Both the position numbers and the translations under genes were made by a program. From Paramacrobiotus metropolitanus (lineage: Eukaryota; Tardigrada; Eutardigrada; Parachela; Macrobiotidae), in contig NW_026570287.1 of NCBI RefSeq assembly GCF_019649055.1, positions 62,001 to 126,000 of the forward strand: a stretch of DNA of 64,000 bases. Reading direction: 5' to 3'. The notes under the pieces are model-generated. The model searched no databases, had not been told where the DNA came from, and worked only from the letters and a program-made list of their open reading frames with translations. Position 1 is the first letter of the stretch, and each line of letters begins with the position of its first letter. Below are positions 11,919-22,531 of the stretch, piece by piece.

Positions 11919-14130
11919 ATGACACTAAACTGGACCTTTTGCAACTGCATTCATTTCAGATATTTGCTATATACAGTAGTAGCGTCGATGCTGCTACATA
12001 TAGCGTGTGTTATGAGTACTGAATCACTGATACCCCCTCCTGTACCGGAAGAGGAAGGAACTATTTTGACTAGTCGTATTATTAAATATCGAGTGATGCT
12101 GTCACGAAACTATAACTTGATTATGATTTGTGACAAAACGAGTCGTTATTGTAGCTTTGCAGACATCCATTAAAATCTCCACTCCCATACGTACTGTTAA
12201 GCTATAACTACAAATTGTGAAGGAATAATTAAGATAAGAGCGGCTGGAATTGTATGCTTCAGTTAACGATGTAGCCGTTGGAGCTGAATCAGGACTTGTA
12301 CAATATGTTTCTGGTGAATTAACTCAGCCTGCGAAAACCCTGCTGTACTACATAAGCTTAACAACTTCCGTTGGCCAGCTAGAATAGAAAAAGTATCTCA
12401 TGCTAATCCTTTTATGCATTTATTATTGTTGATTCATGCAGTGTATTCTTATAACAAATTTTGTAACACGCCTGTAGCCATGTACTAAGTAGTATAACAA
12501 AACTGACCCAACATAGCTATGGCTTTTTTGTTTTCTCCAGTTATGACACCGCATTAGTATAACGTCAAGTTAAATGTGAAAAAGTGTATGTTAATGGCAA
12601 AAATATTCTGACGATAAGGTACTTAAGCTTGAAATCGTTGTTTGATCATGACCTTATATTGTACTAACCACACTTTTAGATTTTGTTCGCTCAATAATAA
12701 TCCGATTCAAGGCGTTTCAGTCACTGATTCGTTATTTAAATTCATAAAAACGCACAAAACAAACCAGCGAGAGTGGCATAATAATTCTATTAATAATACT
12801 AAACGGATATTAAAGACTTGTCAGGGCAGTTTTTGATACCGCGCACGTGAATATTCGATACCGCACGCACTGATTTCTTGTGGTAATTATTTCTTAATGT
12901 GTCGCAGATGCTTACGTTATATTAATTTTAATTTGAAAACATTTGTAGACAAATATTGTTTTGCAGCTGACAATACTGTATTCGTATTATCACAAGGTTT
13001 CCTTCGCGAGTAAACACTTGCAATTTTATCCTGCAGGCTCGCATGCCTCTAATCTGCTTGATCCTGGCAACATTATTGCCCCATATATTGCACCTCCGGG
13101 ATGTGAGCCCCATAGTACAGTTGATCCTCTCACGGGAAATGAAACTATCGAATTCTTACCTTGCCCCGAGTGGTTACCGGATACGGAAACCAGGCTACCT
13201 TCCTATTGTTGCGGTGCGGAGGAGAAAGAGCGGCGATGCTGTGATTGGACAATATATGTTGTCAATCAGATCGGATTTGGAAAAACCAATATTGGGTACG
13301 ATTACAACAACATCTACATACACAAGTATACTTATTCATCTACATATTTTGCTGCTATCACCGTTTGGGCAACCTTGTGCTCAGCTCAAATTTGTTGAGC
13401 CGATCGATTAAGCTTACAAATTATTACGCTGTTTATACACATAATTATAGCGATTAACCTATAGTAAATTATACTGTATGACTCGGGATAAAACCTGAGT
13501 AGGAAAAAATCCGAAAATGTGCATTTTTAAAACAGGTGCGTGATCCGTGCGGCGACCTGATAAAAACTACTCTAGCTTTTGCACTTTCATGATGGGTATA
13601 CCGCGCATTCGTAAATATTAGAATTATTCTGAAACTTAAACTTCAGTTTTGTCTTATTTATCGCATGCTAAGTTGCTAATAGCTCAGACTTCGCGGATCG
13701 TTTTAAGACAGTTTTGACCATTGGGAGATATTATGTTATATCTGTATGCTAACCACAGTAATTTGTTCGCTTTTCCCTTCACAGATTGCTCATACTCGTG
13801 GGACTGTTTTTTGTAAGTGAATATTCACAGTAGCCCACTGTTGTTATCCTGGACGTAGTTACAGCCTGATTAAAAGGTTACATCGATTTGCAGATAGCAG
13901 CCGGAATAATATTTTCTTTGATGTGCCTGTTTTTCCGGGCGTTTGTTGTGTCCAAGTGGGAACAGCCGCAAGATGCCGAAATGTCACGGAGTGATTCCGC
14001 ACGGAATAACAGCATAACGTTTCAATCATACCGGCATGATGAAAGTCTACATCAGCTGTGCTACATTGATGCGCCGACGCCGGCGCTGGCAACGCCAGCA
14101 GCATCCCGTCCAACGACAAGTGCTCTCTAA
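11919..14130 (+). CDS. Shisa-like single-pass membrane protein, 5' end uncertain
   Basis: Well-supported exons are 13037-13295, 13785-13812 (28 bp) and 13894-14130. The ectodomain has a Shisa-like Cys pattern: CPEW, then YCCG and RRCCDW. The tiny exon plus the next one together encode one continuous transmembrane helix, LLILVGLFF joined to IAAGIIFSLMCLFF. A short cytoplasmic tail rich in Ser, Pro and Thr follows. Two first exons fit the required phase 1. One starts at ATG 11919 and ends at 12072, with hydrophobic YLLYTVVASMLLHIACVM as a signal peptide. The other is 11285-11402, with a better donor but a weaker signal. I chose the former for its signal peptide, with low certainty. AATAAA lies at 14206-14211. 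Shisa proteins modulate Wnt/FGF receptors or AMPA receptors; which applies here is unknown. Confidence 0.6.
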
Positions 14131-14844
14131 AACTAAGTGTGATCCATGATGTTACTCTGAAAACCAGGTTCAGATTTTAACATCCCTGTGCATTTTTCTT
14201 TAATCAATAAAACAAACTGTGCATCGATGTTTATTCTTCTAATGACAAAAAATGCCCGCATCAATGACCGTGTGGATTTCATATGGAATATGCTCACTTT
14301 ACAAAAAGGTCTCGACTTTCCAATGTACACAACGTGCACTGCATTGTGCTTTGCCGATCACCAACGGTATTGTAAAGTGCCGTGTGTAGATAAACCCGGC
14401 CTCCGTGGTTTCCACCGGAAGCATTTTGCAAACGCGCATCGATAAGTCTGCTTTTTTAACAAAATAGCACATTTATTCCTAGCTGCACAACAGGGATTAT
14501 CCGTAAGCCATTCGAGTGGATATCATTGAGTTTTCCTCTATAAATTTTTTAACATTTCTTGAAAACCGTAAAGATATTCAAATGCGTTGACATATGTACA
14601 TTTGCAGTTTTAAACGGTTATTTAATACTAACGCTTGTCTGTAAACTGTAACACTGTCTACCTAAAACATAGTCTTTCGTTTTTCGCCGTGCTGTACACT
14701 GTGCGCAGATTAATAAAGCACACATTTACTTCGAACAATTACAACTATCTGTAGGTGTAAGTACACTCCAAAGTTTAGGTCTACTCTAGTGTACAATTGT
14801 ACAAGCGCGCGCTTTAAAGATCCACAATCAGCCTTGTAGGGACA
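14131..14844. other. Convergent intergenic region between Shisa-like gene and FARS2
   Basis: No gene was seen. It holds the plus-strand AATAAA at 14206-14211 for the upstream gene and AT-rich sequence that should contain the FARS2 3'UTR. Confidence 0.4.
14206..14211 (+). terminator. Polyadenylation signal of the Shisa-like gene
   Basis: AATAAA 76 bp past the stop codon. Confidence 0.6.
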
Positions 14845-16715
14845 TTATCGAATCTTTACTCCCAGTTTTTGTACAGCAGCCTCTTCTATAGCTTTATGAA
14901 CAACGTTAGCTTCTTCCTTCGTCAGAGTTTTTTCCATATGCCGATAAATAATTCTATAACAATTGCTCGTTTCCCCCGTTTTCGGGTGCTTAAACTCGTC
15001 GATCAGGCGCACTTGTTCGACCAATTCCCCACCCAAATTCCGCACCAATTCGTAAAAATCATTCTTTTCGAATTTATCACCAATCCAAAACGCAATATCA
15101 TTGATGCACTGCGGGAACACACTGATCGGCTTGTACTTGATTATTTTGCGGATATTGTCTACATCGAACTGCGACAAGAATCCCGAATCGGTCGACCAGA
15201 ACAGACGGATATCCGGAATTTCGTACAACCGCATGGCTAACCGCTCCAAACCCACTCCGAACGCCCATCCAATCTGGTCTGCCACGCCAGCAGAATTAAG
15301 CAGCTTTTGTTCCATGATGCCGCACCCGAGCAATTCCAGCCATTGGTTTTTAAATTTGACCTCCAGTTCCCACGACGGATGAGTGAAGGGAAAATAGGTG
15401 CTGTTCCACCGCATTTCCAACTTCGGTCCAAAGAGACTCCCTACAGCACCCTCCAAACAGTCTTTCAGATCTTTCTCCATCAAATCCACAGCGGGCTGAG
15501 TGTGGGTTTCTTGTTTATCGGGGTTGCGTTTGGTGGGAGTGGTCTCGAAAATTTGAAACGACGGATCGGGAGACAGTTCGTGCGCATATCTCAGACGCAC
15601 ACCCTCCATCTAAACACACAACCAGAAGTGATAAAGCACAAAATATACGCCTGCAAAACCGCAAAAGCAGGAAAAACAACAACATTTATGCAAGCAGCCA
15701 AACAAAAATTGCGAATTACACTAATAACTATTTAGGTGCTATACCAGTAATGGCTGACTCCAGTGCAGATGTAATATTATTAAATAATAATTCTTTTTTT
15801 AATTAAGAGCCGGAAGTTACCGAAAATTGCCGTTGAATAACATCAAGAAACATGATCTTAATAATCTTACCCTAACAGGCCACATTTACCGCTAATGTTT
15901 TGCAGAAAAAAGATCGAACACTCCCAGGAAATATTTTTGGCGAAAAAAGTGAAAAGTAAAACTAAAACTTCTGAAGTATACGTTTTGCCGGTAATGGAAA
16001 TTAAACCCCGATACAGCAGCCATGTACTGTTTTATAATGCACTGTGTATCAGAATGATTGTATCACAACCAAATTCATAATTCCTGAAGGTTATTGAAGA
16101 TTGAGTCTCAGGAAAGGCACAGCTCGATAACCACAGCGAAAACCCACCTACCTGATGGAACACCGGGAAGTGCGTAGAATCAATTTCGTCCCGCCGATAC
16201 ACATCGCCAACCGCAAGGAACTCACGCAGTCCACTCCGCATCAGATCGCGCTGGTGTGCGGATGTGTGAGCACGGAGCATGTGCTCCTTGTTAATATAAT
16301 ACGAATCACTGGGACGCCGGCTTGGATGATCCTGCGGAACCAGGAGGCAATCGAAGTTCTGCTCAGTGGTCACCACTGGCTCGACATTGTCGACAACAGC
16401 AAAAGCAGGCGAACGTCGGTTTGGTGTCTGGTATTTCCAGTGGAAGTACGAAACCAGTCGCTCCTTGATCAACCAAAGCGGATGATTCTTTTGTTGGTAG
16501 ATGTTCTTGCCAATGTATGCCATAATCCGGGGTGTAATATTGGTCCACTCATCCCGAGGAAATATACGGGAGCCGATTTGAATGGGACCGCTCTCACTTT
16601 TCTCCGAAGTCTTTGGTGAAGGCTGTTCAGATGCCGCGGCAGACGAGGAGAAACTTTGTACAAAAACTCTGCGCTGGCAGCATCTTAGAAGCCACACCGT
16701 TCTGAAAAAATGCAT
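14845..16715 (-). CDS. FARS2: Phenylalanyl-tRNA synthetase, mitochondrial
   Basis: Charges mitochondrial tRNA-Phe as a monomer. Two exons on the minus strand, 16715-16152 and 15609-14845, join in phase 0 as PVFHQ / MEGVRLRY, which matches the class II motif region of FARS2. The product is 442 residues, close to the usual 450. The first about 35 residues are Arg/Ser-rich without acidic residues, consistent with a mitochondrial targeting peptide. Recognisable blocks are TSAHQRDLMRSGLREFLAVG and GDVYRRDEIDSTHFPVFHQ in exon 1, and AFGVGLERLAMRLYEIPDIR (motif 3) in exon 2. The C-terminal ferredoxin-like anticodon-binding domain is present (YRIIYRHMEKTLTKEEAN). No frame damage was seen. The start codon is only about 120 bp from the left end of the Harbinger-like element. 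Confidence 0.95.
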
Positions 16716-17272
16716 TTAGGGGCTTTAAAAGCATGTGCTTATTGAAAACATTTAACGCTTTCTAATAAAACTTTTTTTGTGAACCGCATAATGCATTTAC
16801 AAAATAGCCGTTTTGTTGTGGTTTTGTTGTGTCACACGAGAGCAATACTATAGTCCGTGCGCCAACACGAATTACCTACAAAGTTCACCCTTTACCTACT
16901 TACATCGAAGCTCGAAAAACGCCTGATTGGCTGGGTTTGGATGTAAGTCCATTTTTGCTCGAAGTCTGTCGCGGGGCGGCGACGAAAGCCGTTACACAGA
17001 TGGGCGTACCTTGTAACGGGTCTAAGCGACGCCCAGTTACTTACAAACTTCGCGTTTCTGCGATTTTTATTGGTTTGTCAGCATTTTGAGTTAGATCGAG
17101 GCTGCCCACCGCCAATAGTAAAATTTGAAATCACGTGGTTCAAACTCAGTACTTTCAACAAGCGTTGGGGTTTCTGATGTGCTTTTTTATGAACTCCGCG
17201 AGATTTTTTAGAAGTCAGTCTGTTAGCATCCGTTATTTGTAGTTTTTTTTTGGCTGTGGCTAATACGCATCC

Positions 17273-18929
17273 ATGAGCGAGAATTCTGAAATTTTGCTTA
17301 CGGGGACAGGCACCGGAATGGTGCCGCAAGCACTAGTTCTGTCAGGGGCTTCGGGTTTATCACTGCAGGCTTCCCTGGTGTCTGCTGGCAACCCAGCTGG
17401 AGTTGGAGTTTATGGGCTTAGAATTCAATCGGCCACTTGTTCTACATTGAATAAGGCGTACAGGAAGCCCAAAGGGAAAAAGCGCGTCAATCAAGATGAG
17501 GAGCAAGACGGAGAGAAGCCATCGCGTAAGCAGCAGCCGCCCAACGAAGAAACGTTAAAAAAATTGCGCAATATCGTCGAGGTAAACCCTTATAATCATA
17601 CATCGAAGGAATCCCATGACGCTTGGTGTAAAGTTGTTTTGCTCAGCCGTGAGCAAAAAAAGAACAGCGAAGGACAATTGGTGGCCGACGCAAGTCCGGT
17701 GTTATCAAAAGAAATTCTAAGCATTAAAGCCCTGGTGCGTCGGAATATGACGAGATACAATGAACGCCATGTGCGGATTACTGGCACCGAAGAAGAATGG
17801 GAAGAATGGGACAGATTAATGGAGCAAATAAAAGAATACTCTGAATGTGTGCCATTGTCTACTCGGGATCCCGAGAAAGCAGCCAGGGAAGCCGGCCTTC
17901 AGGCGCGTACTCGCGTTACTCAACTCGGTATGAGAAGTGGAACAACAAAAGAAAGTTGGGATATTGCTGACGAGGAACAGGACCGGGAAGATTTTGAAAT
18001 GGATATGGGCTTGACGGATCACCCTGATGAGCTAGCTGCAAAGCTTCAGTTTGACGGTAAATATACTAAATCTATTTGCTTTTATTTAATTCAGAGTGTT
18101 AAGTTTTTGAATTCTTGGAGAATTTGCTATGCAGTTGCTTACTGCATTTATACAGCACTGAAGTTTTGGTGACAAGTCAATTGTTAGCTTAATAAGCTTA
18201 TAACAACAGATAATGGCAGAAGATGAGCTGGCGCAGTTTCGTGATGATGGAACGGTTGATGTTGTTACGGCTAGCCGTAAGAGTGGGGTACCCCAAAACG
18301 CAGCACCTGTAGCAGAAGACGAGACAGAAGCAGTTGCTGACACGTGCGACGCGGCTACCCGCAATGTCCGGCTTTCCGGAGAGCGATCAAGTATATCGGA
18401 GCCGGCATCGCCAGCAGGGGACGATGGGCCAACTTTTGCTCGTGACGTGGTGAATAAAAAAGCAGCAGGCCACAGCATGTTACTGAAAAACGCTTCCAAA
18501 GCAGATGCATATACCTTGGCAAAAAAAACTCAACGAAAAAAATTACCGGAAAAAGTACGCCAAGAGCGAATGGTGACCAGTCGGCAGCAAATCGTACAGA
18601 CGTTCACAAGCCTTAATAAAACGGTGGCCAGAATGAAACAGGGTGATTCCGAAGAACGGCGTTTTGATCGTGAGGAACGTGCTAAAGACAGGGAAGCAGA
18701 ACGCGAGTCGCGCCAAGAAGATCGCGCCCTCCAGTGGAAGTTGGCACAGCAGGATGCAGAAATGAAGGAAAAGGACCGCTAAGAGCGCATCAAAAAAGAA
18801 GAGGATGACAGAAACGAACGCAAGGAAAGTCGAGACCAACAGTCCCAACTTCAAAAATTGGAAATCGAAGGCCGGAATAAACAACAGGAGAGAATGCTAG
18901 ACATGATGGAAAAATTTGTCAGCAAATAG
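17273..18929 (+). pseudogene. Harbinger accessory gene, probable Myb/SANT-like DNA-binding protein
   Basis: The first frame (17273 to a donor near 18057) carries NEETLKKLRNIVEVNPYN, ALVRRNMTRYNERH and RITGTEEEWEEWDRLMEQI. This spacing resembles the Myb-like proteins that accompany Harbinger transposases and help bring them to DNA. A second frame starts at ATG 18213 and runs into a highly charged helix (EERAKDREAERESRQEDRAL). It is stopped by TAA at 18780-18782, but the same frame continues as ERIKKEEDDRNERKESRDQQ and ends naturally at 18927-18929, so the TAA looks like a nonsense mutation. I could not join the two parts in phase across 18058-18212, so either an indel has occurred or they are separate genes. 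The homology call is pattern-based. Confidence 0.6.
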
Positions 18930-19008
18930 CTGTTTTGCTTTTTGTGGTTGCATTTTTTTCTTGAGTTCTGGCTAGCCAGTTGTCAGTAGGGAAGCCTACC
19001 GTTTTTTA

Positions 19009-20200
19009 TTAACTGTTGTAGCGCAGATATGTTTCTAAAGACGGCGCATGCACGCCAAACTTTCGAAAAACAAGTTCAAAGCCGTACATACATGTCAAAC
19101 AATTTGCGAGAATTGCAGAAACTAAATAAGCTTTTGCAGATTGCTGCCAAAACAGTTTCTGATTTTCCCGATAATTTCCAAAAGCAAATTGCGTGCAAAT
19201 TCGTTGAAAGCCTAATTCCACAATAAGACGGCATCTGGACATTACTAAATTAAAAGCGATTTCTGCTTCACTGATGTTGCCGCCTTTGTAAGGGCTTTGC
19301 ACTTCAGCGCTAATGCTGTACCCCTTATCCCCAAAAATGCAGTATTTCTTTCCCCAGATTAAATTTCTCAGCCGTAGACGCTGCCGTAGTTTTGACGCTC
19401 CCAGCATATGCATGTCGTGGCGGCGCCCTTCACATGGACCATACATGTTCACAATTATTCCATCCGGAGCAACTAAACTTTGAAATTTAATTACGTGGCC
19501 GCGGTGATGTCATGAGTAATATTCTTTTTGCAGCCTCCCAGGTCGGCAAATAGCCCGCGCAGTTCCGTCCACAAATGCCCAACAATTATCTAAAAATTGA
19601 AAGAATCTGGCTATCCAGATGAGCAGGCATCCCTGCGCACTAATAGATGCAAAATTGCGTACCGTATCTGCCGCCAGAAGCGCGATGAACAGCAGCTGCA
19701 TAAACTGCAATATTGTCCGCTCTTAGCCATGGCTGCCCAAGTGATCGCAATAAATGGCCGTGTTTCTCGTGGATGATGTTTATGGTTATGTTAAAAATCC
19801 GTGATAGCTGCGAAGCTTCTCTCCCAAGGAGATCCGCACAATCACGCCACCGGTTTGGATAAGCAAGGCGGCGCAAAACAACTGCCAGAGCAAATTCCCC
19901 AGAGACTTGGCATCGATTGTCGCAGCTAACTTGTTCCGGAATTTGAAGACAGAGATACAAGTGGTGAAAATCTTCGTAGGATTTAACCCGGAAGAAGTGC
20001 TGTAAACGATCGCGTGGCATATTTTTCAGATCCAGCTCATGACGGACATAAAACTTTTCCAGTTCCCGATCCAGTTCATCAGCAAAATATAGAGCGGCTG
20101 CATATACCATCCATTTGATTGCATTTTTTTTAACTTTTTTCCGCTTTTTTATAACCGGCCTGCTGCCCTGAACATGCGCCCTGGCTACCCAGGAAAACAT
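19009..20200 (-). pseudogene. PIF/Harbinger transposase (DDE superfamily 4), disrupted
   Basis: Minus-strand frames read in order like a Harbinger transposase. The N-terminal helical part (LQHFFRVKSYEDFHHLYLCL; ALAVVLRRLAYPNRWRDCAD) is followed by NCWAFVDGT with the first catalytic Asp, then YGPCEGRRHDMHML with the second. IFGDKGYS follows, and finally EIAFNLVMSRCRLIVELGF with the family's terminal Glu region. Two defects are visible. The frame changes between about 19710 and 19640. A TGA at 19512-19510 replaces the Gly codon of the conserved YYS-G-H motif, after which the same frame continues HHRGHVIKFQSLVAPDGIIV. One small unannotated intron could explain the frame change, but not the TGA. 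The enzyme would cut and reinsert the element at 3-bp targets; this copy is probably inactive. Confidence 0.83.
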
Positions 20201-20560
20201 GGTAAACGGCTACCCGTTTAAAAAACCAAAAAATGTTTATTCAGACTTTTGCTGCACAGCCAGGGAAGGTTTGTTTTTGAGACCGAAAATAAAACTGCGC
20301 CTTTTTGGGCGCCCTACTTGGGTGGCAGTCACCATATGGCTACAGAACTTTCTACCAAATTTATTTCTCTTTTGTTACAAAAGTCGTTCTGAAAACACTG
20401 GTCCAGATCAGAAGCCTATAACAACCAGCAAAAAAAGAAAGAACCAAAACAAAGGTGATTAACCTTTGTGGAAACACGAGCCATATCTGTACTACAACAT
20501 TCTATCAATCTATCAGAAACCAAAGTCGGCTACCCGACCGCGCAGGCTTCCCTGCAGATC

Positions 20561-21714
20561 CTATTTCTGGCCACGCATGGTGTAGACCGCATCGTCCCAT
20601 TCCTCACCCTTACGCAAGTCTTCGTAGGCGCGCTGATTTGCCATCAGATTATCTTCCCGCTGCCAGCGCGCCTCAGTGGCCGCGTCTTCCATAGCGCGAG
20701 TTTGCTGCAGTACGGTGTCTTCGTGGCGGCGCCGAATGTCTCGGGCAGCACGCTCGTCATCACGTGCGCGACAAACTGCGGCATCCTCCAGTGCACTAGC
20801 TTCGCGAATGCGTCGCTGCTCTGTATTCTTCATATATAAAAACTGCTGGAAGCCGGGCGCACGTTCTCCATCCCGGCGGGTTGGTCGTCGGCGCAACCCG
20901 CCTAACTGCGCTGGGTTCCCAGCACGTCCGACTGGCAAGCCAGCACGGCCATTGCAGCCACCTGTAGATACAAAGCAAGACTTGCTGCTCAGTTACTTCG
21001 CCTGACAGAAGACAGTACTTCTCACCCAGTTCATTGCCGACACCGCGATTAGCTGGGTACCCAGCAGCTGCTGGCAAGCCAGCATTAGCATCAACAGGTT
21101 CTAAAACATATGGCCAAACATGCTTAGTATTAAAAAACAACAGCTGTGAAAAGCAACCGTAATATATCTTTATTTAAAAATTTTATTTTCTTACGGGCTT
21201 ACCTTGTCGCGGAAGCACTCGCCCGAACCTACGCCGCACTGGATTGCCAGTATTCTGAGCTGGATCGCCAGCATTGTGCTCGATATTCCCCGCTCCATCT
21301 GCAAAATATTGCAAAATGACGCAGTATTTCCTTTTTATGAACTTATGAAAGTTTAAAAATACCATCAATTGACTTCACTGCAGTCTCATTTGGATTAGCA
21401 GTATTCTGGATGGCCAGTACATTGCCAAGTGCTGCAAATTAAAGACGAGACGGTCATCAAGGTGGAGCTGACTTATATGCAGAAGAAGTGGTACCAGGCC
21501 ATGCATGCGTCGTACCCGATTGCAGTTTTTCCAAATCTCCCACAAGAGCCTGCTGAGACTTGTCCACCGAATCCAGCATATCATAACTGGACGAGCGAGA
21601 AAGAACGGACACACTGGAAGCACGGCTCTGCATGACTGAGCGAGGGATAAATTCGAATTTCTGAACCATTGTTGTGCAAAAAAACAAATCAAAAGTATCT
21701 GCGGGGTACTTCAA
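20561..21714 (-). CDS. Unrecognised third gene of the Harbinger-like element (Gly-x-Pro motifs plus coiled coil)
   Basis: No family recognised. Minus-strand exons that can be linked by splice-like signals include a Ser-rich start (MVQKFEFIPRSVMQSRASS, near 21672), HNAGDPAQNTGNPVRRRF (near 21260), DANAGLPAAAGYPANRGVGN (near 21060) and GRAGLPVGRAGNPAQLGG (near 20930). The last runs into a charged helix ending in YTMRGQK and a stop at 20561. Each middle piece carries AG(D/L/N)P(A/V)-type motifs, and the plus-strand partner gene also has AGNPAGVG near its start. The charged helix (EQRRIREASALEDAAVCRAR) is a likely coiled coil. Exon joins are tentative. The position inside the terminal repeats suggests it belongs to the transposon, but host origin by capture is possible. 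Confidence 0.45.
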
Positions 21715-21991
21715 AAATAATGTTAAATAAATTCACAAGTCTTGATTTAAAAAACCACAGCGAACTTTTACAGATTAAAGCAGCTTTCGATTCTACCATG
21801 TGCGTATGTAAACTGTAAAGCCGTTTGCGCACGCGATGTGGCTTAACATGGACGCACTTACACGCAAGCCGTGAAAACGGGCGCGGTTTTGCATACTTTG
21901 TAGGTAAACGCACGCCGAAATCTTTGTAAGTAAGTCCCTGATGCGCCTATGCGCAATTACTGTACTATTTACATAGTATCGCTCTCGTCAC

Positions 21992-22531
21992 ACCTTTTCT
22001 ATTAATTTTAACGGTATTTTAACCTGACCGCAGGAACGGCGGTTGCCTTGACCTTACTTTTGTCCAATCGATTTTTTCTTTACGCCTTTGTAGGCAGGTT
22101 GTTGGTCCAGGATTGGTGTATTTTGTGCGTATTCAAATGATTCATTCAAGCAACCGCAAGATTAGCGACGCTACATCTTGTGCTTCCGCTCTTCCAGTGC
22201 AGGGCTCTCTCGAGTTTCGAGCCGTCACCGTCACGCAAACGATAAACAATCTGAAGAATCTGGAACTTCCAAATTCTGCTCAGATCTTGGCTGGTAATTG
22301 TGAGGCATTCTTGTCATTAATTATTGTAAGTTGATATTTGAGTTTACTGCGATTGCTTGATGAGTTTAAAGATGCACGGTTATGTCTTGCCCATTCTGTT
22401 TCTGGGGCTGGGACGAGCTGCTGTTGTGCCAGCACTCGCAGTAGCCGTAACTAACTTGTCATCTTGCAGTTTGCGCTTAACAAACGTGTTTTCCCGCTGC
22501 CCAGGGATTGCACTAAGATTCCCTGGTAATT
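21992..22531. other. 5' flank of SRRT
   Basis: Sequence between the right end of the Harbinger-like element and the SRRT start codon. No coding exon was recognised; it should contain the SRRT promoter and leader. Confidence 0.35.

Larger units (their letters stand above)
16836..21988. mobile_element. PIF/Harbinger-type DNA transposon, 5.15 kb, decaying
   Basis: Terminal inverted repeats: acgagagcaatactat at 16836-16851 and its reverse complement with one mismatch at 21973-21988. A 3-bp target duplication (CAC) sits at 16833-16835 and 21989-21991. Three-base duplications are characteristic of PIF/Harbinger. Subterminal copies of acctacaaagt occur near both ends (about 16874 and, inverted, about 21895). 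Inside are a Harbinger-type transposase (minus, 20200-19009), a probable Myb-like partner (plus, 17273-18929) and a third minus-strand gene (21714-20561). In-frame stops in two genes imply this copy is no longer autonomous. Confidence 0.87.
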
